NCBI GenBank assembly: GCA_034336665.1
Contig: CM067564.1
Location: 43,166,975-43,230,974 of the forward strand
DNA from: Luscinia megarhynchos
Lineage: Eukaryota; Chordata; Aves; Passeriformes; Turdidae
Reading direction: 5' to 3'
DNA: 64,000 nucleotides
Below the pieces are notes generated by a model. It saw only the letters and a list, made by a program, of their open reading frames with translations, made no database searches and was not told where the DNA came from. Made by a program: the position numbers and the translations under genes. Positions 25,301 to 37,300 of this stretch are shown in pieces (within the stretch, counting starts at the first letter, position 1; the number at the start of each line of letters is the position of its first letter).

Positions 25301-28300
25301 ATTTGGGATCTGTGGGATTTGGGACCTGTGGGATTCCTGTGGGATTTGGGGATCTGTGGGGTTCCTGTGGGATTAGGGATCTGTGGGATTTGGGATCTGT
25401 GGGATTTGGGATCTGCGGGATGGATTCCTATGTGATTTGGGATCTGTGGGATTCCTGTGGGATTCCTGTGGGATTGGGGATCTGTGGGATTCCTGTGGGA
25501 TTGGAGATCTGTGGGATTTGGGACCTGTGGGATTCCTGTGGGATTCCTGTGGGATTTGGGATCTGTGGGATTCCTGTGGGATTGGGGATCTGTGGGATTT
25601 GGGATCTGTGGGATTTGGGATCTGTGGGATTCCTGTGGGATTTGGGATCTGTGGGATTCCTGTGGGGTTTGGAGATCTGTGGGATTCCTGTGGGATTTGG
25701 GATCTGTGGGAGTTGGGACCTGTGGGATTTGGGACCAGTGGGATTCCTGTGGGATTTGGGATCTGTGGGATTCCTGTGGGGTTGGAGATCTGTGGGATTC
25801 CTGTGGGATTGGGGATCTGTGGGATTAGGGATCTGTGGGATTTAGGATCTCTGGGATTGGGGATTTTTGGGATTGAGGATCTGTGGGATGGATTCCTATG
25901 TGATTTGGGATCTGTGGGATTTGGAATCTGCTGGGATTCCTGTGGGATTTGGGATCTGTGGGATTGGGGATCTGCTGGGATTCCTGTGGGATTTAGGATT
26001 TGCAGGGATTTCTGTGGGATTGGGGACCTATGGAATTCAGGATCTGCTGGGATTCTGGATCTGTGGAATTCAGGACCTGCTGGGATTCTGGACCTGTGGA
26101 ATTCCTGTGGGATTCTGGATCTGTGGGATTCAGGGCCTGCTGGGATTCAGGATTTTGGGATTCATAACCTGTGGCATTTGGGACCATCTGGGGTTTGGGA
26201 TCTGAGAGATTCAGGATCTGTGGGATTCCTGTGGGATTCAGGACCTACTGGGATTCTGGATTTGTGGGATTCATAACTTGTGGGATTTGGGGCCTTCTGG
26301 GATTCAGGATCTGAGGGATTCCTGTGGGATTCAGGACCTGCTGGGATTCTGGATCTGCAGGGATTCAGGACGTGTGGGATTGAGAACCTGCTGGAATTTC
26401 TGTGGGATTCAGGATCTGAGTGATTCAGGACCTGTGGGATTCAGGACCTACTGGGATTTGAGATCTCTGGGATTCAGGATCTGAGTGATTCAGGACCTGT
26501 GGGATTGAGGATGTGGTCAGATTCTGGACCTGCTGGGATTCCTGTGGGATTCTGGATCTGTGGGATTCCTGTGGGATTCCAGATCTGGGGGATTCAGGAC
26601 CTGTGGGATTGGGGACCTTCTGGGATTCAGGATCTGTAAGATTCAGGATCTATGAGATGGAGGACCTGCTGGGATTCCTGTGGGATTCAGGACCTGTGGG
26701 ATTCTGGATGTGTGGGATTCCTGTGGGATTCAGAACTGTGGGATTTGGGACTTTCTGGGATTCAGGGTCTGTGCAATTCAGGACCTGTGGGATTCCTGTG
26801 GGATTCTGGATCTACTGGGATTTCTGTGGGATTCAAGACCTGTGGGATTCCCGTGGGATTCCAGAGCTGCTGCTCACCTGTGGGCCTGGCTCTCCCTGTG
26901 GCCCTCGAGGTCCAGCTGCTCCAGCCCCTCCAGCCTTCCCAGGCCATCCCATCTGTCCTTTGAATCCTGCCAGCCCAGGAACTCCCTTGGCTCCCTGGAA
27001 ATCACAGGGGGGTGTGGGATGGGGCAGACTCCATCCAAACACTTCCATGGCATGGGGAAAATGGGAACACCTTCCACCTTCCTTTGCTCTCCACCTTTTC
27101 TTGTCCAGGATTTGCCATCCAACTATTCCCAAGAATTCCTAAATTCCCAGCTCTGAACCTAAACAGAACCCTTTCATTTGTAACCCTGGGAAAAGCCAGG
27201 AAAGAGGAAAATCCCAAACCTATAAATTTCCCACTCATCTTCCCCACTGAGCTTTCTCCCAGGGCTGCTGGAACAGAAAATATTCCCATGGAACCCAGAA
27301 GAAGGAAAAATCCAACAGCTAGCAGTGGTGGAAAAGGAATTTGTGGGAGAGGAGAAGACCAGGAGAGGAAATAAATGAGAATTCCCTGGGAATGATGATC
27401 AAGAATCCAGCCTGAGACTTCAGGAGGTGTTTGACCATCAGGGAATGAGGAACAGGTTTGTTATCAATAAAATCCATTTGAGATCCCAAATCTGCTGGAG
27501 ACTGGAATACAGGAAGGGCTGGAAAATGCCAAGAGATTTGATGGAGGTTGCTGAGATTGTGTTTGTTGGTTTTTTGGTTTTTTTTCCTTAAAAATTGTCT
27601 GTTTTAACAGAAATCCTGATTTTTTTTCCCCTTATGGAAAAGTACAGATTTAGGTTTTGGGGTTGTTTTTTTTGTTGTTGTTGTTTTATTTTTTTTTTTT
27701 TAAGGAATAAAGCAGGAAATGAAGGAATGCAGAGAAGGAAGATTGGTGGGGAGTGATCCAGGTGGGAATTCCTCAGGGGGATGAGAACAGAACTCAGGAT
27801 CAGCCTGGAGACCTTTCCCATTTTCCATCCCACAGCCTGATCCTCTTTTCCCACCCCAGAGCATCCCAGGGATTTACCCTGGGAATGGTGGTGGAATAAC
27901 TGACAGAATCCCATAAAAATCTCCATATAAATCCCCAATAAATGAATCCCAGCCCCTCTGGATGGTTTTTCCTCACACTAAACTGGGATTTTATCCATGG
28001 ACGGAGGTGAATTTAAGGAGAACTCTCTCCCCTGCCCTTTTCCAACTGCATTCCCAACCCTACTGTTCCAGCCACTTGACATTTCCCCTCTGGAAAGGGC
28101 ACCAGTGATGTGGAAAATGTTAAATTTTGTTAGCTCCAGCTGATGGATGTGGGATTTATCCCTTGGAAATGGCAGTGTGGTCAGCACCAACCTTTTCTCC
28201 TTTCTCCCCAGGAATTCCCAAGGCGCCGTCGTTCCCTGAGGCTCCTGGTTCTCCCTGGAAGGAGCCAAGGTAAAATTGTGGCTTGGGAAGGTTGGGATTT

Positions 28301-31300
28301 TGGGAATAAACTGGTTTTTCCTTGGATTGGAGTTATTTGCTGAGTGTCACCTCAGTCTGGGCACTGGTGTTGTTCCAGGAGAGGGAAAATTCCCATTAAA
28401 ATGGAAAAGAGTCTATGGAGCATCAGGATTGGGATGGATGAACTCAGCTGAGGTGAGTAAAGATCCCAATCCCAATATCCAATCACCCAATCCATGCTGA
28501 TTTATGGGAACAGCTCCAGGAAATCCCAATTTAAGCCCTTTGGAAGAAACAAGCATTTTCCTGAGGTGGATTTAGGAAAACTTCTGGGAAAACTCTGGTG
28601 GGATGATCTTTAATCATCCCTTCCCAAAGCATTCCATGATTCTGTGATGATTCAGATCCTCACCTTTGCTCCATCTCGTCCATTTGATCCTGGAATTCCT
28701 GGTTTTCCAGGACTGCCAATTTCTCCCTGTGGATGGAAAAGCAGCAGAAGGGCTGTGAGGACAAAGAACCCCAAAACCATTGGGAAAACTCTGGAAAAGC
28801 AAGGAAAGGGATAATCCAGGGATAAAGTCTCACCTCAGCCTAGAAATTTCAGCTCACTAAAATTTAACCCATAACAAATGAGACAAATTAACTAATTAAC
28901 ACCAATTTAAACTCATAACCAACATAACTGGAAATCCTTAAAACTGGAGATTATCCCAACTCCAAGCTCTCCTAGAGGAAAATAGGTGGGAGATTCCCCA
29001 GACAAAAACCCAGTTATTAAATGGAGCGGGGGCTGATGAAATCAAATATTAACAGTAATAATAATCAAAATAATATTAATTAAAAGTTATTACAACCGCA
29101 ATAATAATAACAACAACATCGTCTCCCTCACCAACAGCTCCCATTTCTCTTATCGAGCTTTCCAAACCCCTCATAAAAAGCCCATTAAGGCTCATTAGCG
29201 TTGTTTACTGATAAGGGACTAATGGTGCTGATAAGAGCCCTGCACGAATTTAGAACTGAGCCCAGGCCGTTGCTAAGTCACGGATCAGGAGGGATTTGGG
29301 CTGGGTTTGGTTTAGTTTTTAACCCCAGATTATCCCAAAATTCCCTGCAAACCTTAAAGCTTCCCAGTCTGAGATTCCCTGCTTTTTGTAGGATTTCCAA
29401 GAGGGATTTTCCCACAGGAATGGGGTGGATTCCTCAGGATTCCATGCCATAGATCAGGAGGGTTTAGGCAGGGTTTAGTTTCATTTTTAACCCCAGATTA
29501 TCCCTAAAATCCCTAAAAATCTAGGAATTTCCCAATCCATGATTCCCTGATCTTCATAGGATTTCCAAGAGGGATTTTCCCACAGAAACGAGGTGGATTC
29601 CTCAGGATTTCATGTCATGGATCACGGAGGGATTTGGGCAAGGTTTGGTTTAGTTTTTACCCCAGATTATCCCAAAATTCCCTGCAAGTCTAAAAATTTC
29701 CCAGTCTGTGATTCCCTGCCTTCCAAAAGGGATTTTCCCACAGAAATGGGGTGGATTCCTCAGGATTCCATGCCATGGATCAGGAGGGATTTGGGATGGA
29801 TTTGCTTTACTTTTTTATCCCAAAGATCTTTGTAAACCTAAAATCTTCCCAATCTATAATTCCCTGCCTTCCAAAAGGGATTTTCCCACAGGAATGGGGT
29901 GACTTCCTCAGGATTCCATGCCATGGATCAGGAGGGATTTGGGATGGATTTGCTTTACTTTTTTATCCCAAAGATCTTTGTAAACCTAAAATCTTCCCAA
30001 TCTGTAATCCCTACTCTTCCAAGAGGGATTTTCCCACAGAAATGGGGTGGATTCCTCAGGATTCCATGCCATGGATCAGGAGGGATTTGGGCTGGGTTTG
30101 CTTTAATTTTTTATCCCAAAGATCTTTGCAAGCCTAAAACCTTCCCAATCTGTAATTCCCTGCTTTCCAAGAGGGATTTTCCCACAGGAATGGGGTGGAT
30201 TCCTCAGGATTCCATACCATGGATCAGAAAGGATTTAGGCAGGATTTAGTTTAGTTTTTTATCCCAAAATTTCCTACAAGCCTAAAAATTTCCCAATCTG
30301 TGATTCCCTGCCTTCCAAGAGGGATTTTCCCACAGGAATGGGGTGGATTCCTCAGGATTCCATGCCATGGATCAGAAAGGATTTAGGCAGGGTTGAGTTT
30401 AGTTTTTAACCCAGATTTTCCTGGGCTTGGCTCACCTTGGCACCTTTGGCTCCGGGAGCGCCGGTCCTGCCTGGAAACCCTCGAAAACCCTGGGAATAAA
30501 GGCAGGAATGAGGGAATTCCACAGGGAATGAGGGCAGAGGAGGAATTCTGATAGTGCTGGAAGCTCCTTTCCCCATGTCTGCTTGTCCCATATTTATTTC
30601 TGCTGGTCCAAATTTTATTATTTGGAGCTCTGGAGAATGTTTCTCCAACTCCCAATCAAAGCAGCACCATTCCAAAGATGTGTCACCATATTCCCAAAAA
30701 TTTTGGGCATCCCAAAGGATGGAGTTTTCCCTGGATCTCATCCATGTCCTACCTTTGTCCCTTTCTGCCCAGTGTCACCAGTGGTCCCAGGGTCACCTTT
30801 CCCTCCCTACATGGAAAAAAAAGGACAAAGGAGATGGATTTTCAGGAATTTTGGGCCAAAATCCCATCTGTGTGCTGCAAGTTTTTTAGGAGGGAGCTGA
30901 TCCAAGGAAAGAGAGATCCAGGAGGGATTTAGTGAAGGATTCCTTGGTTTCCTGGGCAGAGAGGGATTTGGGATGAGAAGGAAATTGAAATTTGGGCTTT
31001 GGTAAGAAACAGAGAAAAACTCAGGCTGGGAAACATGGGAAAAGTAAGAAATTTGCTGGGAACAGGAGGAGGACAACTACTAAAAACAGGACAGGAGAGT
31101 TTTCCAGGATTTGGGGAAGATCCTGAGGAAGACCCTGAGGCATTTAGGGGGTGGGAAGGGAAAGGAATGTGGGATCCAAGGAAGAGCAGACAGGAATTTG
31201 GGATCCAGGGGGGAGAAGAAAGGAATTTGGGATCTGGGAAGGAATGGAGAGGAATTTGGGATCTGGGATGGAGCAGAGACAGGAATGTGGGATCTGGGAT

Positions 31301-34300
31301 TGCACAGAGATGAATGTGGGATCTGGGATTGCACAGAGAGGAATGTGGGATCTGGGACGGGGGACAGACAGGAATGTGGGATCTGGGATGGAACACAGAG
31401 AGGAATGTGGGATCTGGGATTGCACAGAGAGGAATGTGGGATCTGGGATGGCACAGACAGGAATGTGGGATCTGGGATGGGGCACAGACAGGAATGTGGG
31501 ATCTGGGATTGCACAGACAGGAATGTGGGATCTGGGATGGAACACAGACAGGAATGTGGGATCTGGGATTGCACAGACAGGAATGTGGGATCTGGGATGG
31601 AGCACAGACAGGAATGTGGGATCTGGGATGGCACAGACAGGAATGTGGGATCTGGGATGGAGCACAGACAGGAATGTGGGATCTGGGGATGGAGCACAGA
31701 CAGGAATGTGGGATCTGGGAATGCACAGACAGGAATGTGGGATCTGGGATGGAGCACAGACAGGAATGTGGGATCTGGGATGGCACAGACAGGAATGTGG
31801 GATCTGGGAAGGAGCACAGACAGGAATGTGGGATCTGGGATGGAGCACAGACAGGAATGTGGGATCTGGGAAGCACAGACAGGAATGTGGGATCTGGGAT
31901 GGCACAGACAGGAATGTGGGATCTGGGATGGAGCACAGACAGGAATGTGGGATCTGGGATGGAGCACAGACAGGAATGTGGGATCTGGGATGGCACAGAC
32001 AGGAATGTGGGATCTGGGAAGCACAGACATTAATTTGGGATCTGGGAAGGAGCAGATTTTTCCCAAACAATCCATGTCCTTTCCTGCCACTCACCGCTTT
32101 CCCTTTCTGTCCCTGGAGGCCTCTGTCACCTTTGGCTCCCTTGATCCCATTTTTCCCATCCAGTCCTGCTGCTCCCTGCCAGAAAATTGGGAAAAATTCA
32201 CTCCAGGGGCTTATTTTTTTCACAGGGAAGATGGATGAGGCAATCCAGGATGGAAACCCAACTGTAGGGTCCCTCAATCTGACATCAAAAACTGCCCCAA
32301 AACCCCAGGCTGGGATTTGGCTCCCATTCCTCACCCCAATCCCATGGGATTGTAAATCCCTGACAAATGAAACCTGGCAGGGCATTAATTTGTAATTCCT
32401 TGGGAAATTGTGGCAGCACAAGGGTCATTCCAGGCCAAGGATGTTTGGATGGAGTTGGGAATGGGAACAAGATTTAGGGAATGTGTGACCCAGGGGGCTG
32501 CAGCTTTTTTTATCCCATTTTGGATTTTTTTTGGCTTCTGGAGCCACATCCAGCACTGGGGCCTCTTTTCATTGTTGTGGTTGCAAATAAAGCTGAAAAA
32601 AAAGCCTTACTTATTTTTTATTTTTAAATTTATTTTTTTTCCAAGGTTGCCACAGTCTCCTCACCCATCCTGGCCAATTTTGATGGCATTTTCCAGCACC
32701 TGGAAGTGAAGAAAATTTGATTTATCCCCACTTGAGCCCCTCATCTCTCTCAGGAGAGAATGAATTGGCTGCTTGAGCAAATCAGGAGCTGAACAAGTGG
32801 AATTGTCTGCTTGGAATTTGTTTGCTGTGGTTGTTGGAGGAAAAAAAATCACTAAAAATAAAATACAGATAAAAAAAATCAGATTTGTGTTGCAGGGACT
32901 CCCTGGATCAGGGAAAATCCATGTTCCTCCATATTCCAGGCACTATCAGGCACAAATATCTCTTTATTGGTGACTGTTTATTGACACAATCAATAGAAAA
33001 TTCCATTTGGGGATGTAAATAAACCATAAAAGCCTGGGAATGTCTCTGTCTGGTGGGACAGATTGGAGGGTAATAAACCATTTGTGTGATGGTTAAATCC
33101 CACAAATCCAGGATACCTTCAAGTGCCTGGAGTTCTGAAGGAGCTGGGAGCTGGGATCAGACCAGGGATGGCTCAAAAAAACTTCTTTTTGAGCACTAAA
33201 AAACCTGACATTAATTAGAGTTCTCCTAATTAGCTCTAATATTTCTCAAAATTATCCCAAATATCTCCAGTGCCAGGTTTTTAATGTTTCCTGTCCAACT
33301 CCTCTTCCTGCTCTCCACGGGATCCTTCTTGTCCTGAGAGGATCCCAAATGGTTTTAGGAAAAGTTAAACTCACTTGAGGATGTGCTGAAAGAAAGCTGA
33401 GTCTAAACCTGGCAATTAGTCCAGGCAACAACAATAAGATTTAGACCCAGGTTTTATCTCTCATAAGTGGTTTCCTGCTTATTCTGGACTGGAGAGATTT
33501 TGGAATGTGGATTGGAAGGTTTAAAATATTAAAGATGTGTGGGAAAGCTGGGTCTACTTAGTCCAGGCAACAAAAATAAGATTTAGACACGAGTTTTATC
33601 TCTCCATACGTGTTTTCCTGCTTATGCTGGACTGGAGAGATTTTGGAATGTGGACTGGAAAGTTTAAAATATTAAAGATGTGTGGAAAAGCTGGGTCTAA
33701 GCCAGGCCTAATCAGTCCAGGCCACAAAAATAAGATTGAGACTCAGGTTTTACCTCTCCATAAATGATTTCCTGCTTGTCCTGGCCTGGAGAGGTTTTGG
33801 AATATGGATTGCAAGGTTTAAAATTGTAAGGATGTGCAGCAAAGCTGGTTCTAAGCTTGGCCTACTTAGTCCAGGAAACATAAATATGATTTAGACCTGA
33901 GTTTTATCTCCCCATAAGTGGTTTCCTGCTTTTCCTGGTGTGAAGAGATTTTGGAATATGGATTGGAAGGTGTAAAATATTAAACATGTGTGGAAAAGCT
34001 GAGTCTATGCCTGGCTACTTAGTCCAGGCCACAAAAATAAGATTTAGACCTGGGTTTTATCTCTCCATAAGTGTTTTCCTGCTTATCCTGGGCTGGAGAG
34101 ATTTTGGAATGTGGATTGGAAGGTTTAGAATCTTAAAGATGTGTGGAAAAGCTGGGTCTAAATGTGGCCTAATTAGTCCAGGCAACATAAATGAGATTTA
34201 GACCCGAGTTTTACCTCTCCATAAGGGTTTTCCTGCTTATCCTGGGCTGGAGAGATTTTGGAATATGGTTTAAAATCGGGATTGGACATGGCCTGGAGGG

Positions 34301-37300
34301 GGAAAAGGTCATGGAGGTGATGCTTTCCCAGGACAGGGAAAAGATGGGATAAGAGGAATTTAAAAAAAGGAGAAAAAAAAAAAAGGAAATTCGTTCCCTC
34401 GGATTTCCATCACGGTGTCGTGCCAGGGAAATCAAGGCTGGCCGATAAACGGCAGTAAATTAAAATTTAAATGGCAATTTAAAGGCAATTACTGCGGGAA
34501 TACTGGAAGCGGCTCTGGCTCGTCGGATTTGGGATTAAAACGTTGCTGGAACTGAACTGCGAACGCAGAGAGGCTGAGTCACCAACCCTGTGACGCAGAA
34601 AAAAACTTGGATTTTGCTTCCAGGCAAAAAAGAATTCCAGCGGAGGAGGAGCCGGGAAAGGCTGGAATCCATCGGGATGCTCCCCCGAAAGGATGGAGCC
34701 CTTTGAAGCCACACACGTCAAAAAAAGGGAGGATGAATCCCCCAAAATTCTCCTAAAAGGTTTTTCCACCTCCCGCTGCTGCTGCTCCTCAATATTTGAT
34801 GGGATGATGCAAATGGAATCTCCACCTCGCAGCTCCAGCCGTGGTTTTTTTATCCAGTTTTTATCCCTTCCCTGCTGGGTTTTGGCGGAATGGGTTTGGT
34901 CAGGATTGTTTGCTGCAGTTTTGAGCTCTTTTCCCAAAAAAAAACCAAATAAAAATTGGTGTTTGGGATGGGAATTGTCGGATTTAGTGGAAAATTCCCC
35001 TTGGAACGCGGTTTGGAATGGGAGGATCTGGGAGGGAATGATCCAACAGGATTCTGTGTGATCCCAGTTTTCCTGGGAAACTTAACATCCACAATAAACT
35101 CAAATTCCTGCTTAGAAACCATTCCCACCCCGCTGAACTCCGAGTCTGGTGTGCTCCAGACTCCAGGGATTCAGAATCCCTGGAAAACCAAAACAGGGAG
35201 CAAGAAATGGGGAAAAAGAGCATTAAAAAAATCAGAGTTTTTTGGGGGAATAACGGGTTAATCCGTTGTTATTTCAATGCACAATCACAGGGAATAAAGA
35301 AGAGGAGCAGGAATGATCCAAACGATGAGTTAATGGGAATAACGAGCGGCAATTCGAACATAAAAGAGGGAAGGAACAGCAAAACAAAAAGGGAGCAGAG
35401 CTTTTAGAAAAGAGGAGAAAAGAGGAGGAGGCGCCTGGAATATCAAAACTGAACCCGTTTGTAAAGTCAAGCGGATCCACAGAAATTTTCCGAGGGATAA
35501 TTGCAGGGAGAAGACACAAACGCTGCCAGCTCGGTTGGGAACTTCCACGGATTAGAAAATCGGGAGAGTAAATGGGTGAGGGCGCTGAAATCACCGGCCA
35601 GGGAATTCAGCAGGAGCAGCAATCGTTGGCAATTTGTGGGAATAAAAAAGGGGATTGAAGGGAAATGAAGGAAAATGAGGAGCATGAGGAAAGATTTGGT
35701 GCTGGATCCAGGAGGGATGGGAGCTCAGGAAAAGGGGAAAGAGGATTTAGGGAATGATGGACAGTTTGGGAATAACTCAGGAAGGGATAATCAAAATGGG
35801 AGCATTTAGGAGATAAAGTGAGAGTTTAATTCCCATCATGATCATCCCTGAATGGATGGGAATGATGGGTGAGAATTCCCTGAATCTTCCAATAAAACCA
35901 ATGGGAAGTGAACCTGGCAGAGGTGGGATGAATTCCAGAATTTATCATGGATCTCCAGCTCGGATCTGGCTTTTGGGAATGTGGTAAAAGATCAAATCCC
36001 AGCTTTCTGCACCAGGATGTTTCCAAAAGGAAGATTCCTTTGCTTTGCTCAGGTGGTGGCTGGCAGGACACCACTTTTTGGGAGTTAGTATCCCTAAAAT
36101 CCAGGGAAAAACAGGATGTGGGATCCCTTTGCACTGAGCAGACTTTGCTCTGTTCCTGGATGGATTCACCCCATGGATTCTGGTGTTCCCTACAAAATAA
36201 TTCCATAAATATCCTCAATCCCACACCTTCCAGTGCTGATCCCAGGTCTTGCAGCACATTCCAACCTCGAGGCTTTGGCAAAGTGCTCAGAAGGTTGTTT
36301 ATAATTACTACTAATAATATTAATAATAAATAAAATAATTAATTGGATGAGAGCCTTTTCCTCAGGGAGCAATTCCCATTCTGCCTTCCAGGCCTGTCAA
36401 TAATTCCACAGCTGTGACCAGGAATCAATGGGGATTTATTTATTTATTTGGACAACCTTGGAAATTTGGAATTTGGGCCTTTAATTGAAGGGCTGGGCTC
36501 GATGATCCTGGTGGGTCCTTTCCATGATTCCATGATTCCATGATTCTATGATTTTGAGAGTCTTTGGAGCTTGGAGACTTTTCCACTAGGGGTGAATACA
36601 CCAGAGGTATTAAAACCATGAAATAAATGAGTTTTTTCTTGTGTTCCTTAATGCAAAATCATGGAATCATGGAATCACAGAATCAGGGAATGGTTTAGGT
36701 GGGAAGGGACCTTAAAGCCCATCCAGTTCCAATCCCATGGGCAGGGACACTTGCCACTGTCCCAAATTGCTCCAAGCCCCATCCAACCTGGCCTTGGACA
36801 CTTCTGGGGATGGAGCATCCATAATTTTTACGGGAATTCTGTGCCAGGGCCTCCCCATCCTCACAGAGAGGAATTTCTCCTACAATTTCTCCAAACCTCT
36901 GATATCCCCACTGGTTTTCCAGCAAAACCTTTTGGAACACAGCTCCAAGTTCCCATGGGCTCTTCCCACCCATTCCCACGTTCCAGGATTTGGAAAGACA
37001 GAAAAACATTTTCCAACTCACGGAAGATCCTGGTGAACTTGGTTCTCCTGGCTCCCCCTGCAAGGAAAATGGGGATGGGTTACCCTGGGGAAGAGCTGAG
37101 ATCCCTCTGGAAACAGGGAATGCTGTAGGAATTCTGGAAAATGGGACAAGGAGAACTTTGAGGAGCTCCCTACAGATCTCAAATATCCCAGCTGGATTCC
37201 ACTGGCTCTAATTGGAGTTTGGAGAACATCTCACACCTCCCTCCTGGAATATTGACATTCCAGCAACTCCCATCTGATTATTCCAACCTGGAAAAGCTCC

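Noticed and set aside
24705..26276. Long plus-strand frames of 223 and 297 residues
   Set aside because: Pure translation of the GGGATCTGTGGGATTCC array; no start context, no family, several overlapping frames equally open.
30929..32421. Frames of 336-425 residues on both strands
   Set aside because: They arise from minisatellite K. Only the stretch at 32095-32175 inside one of them is a real collagen exon.
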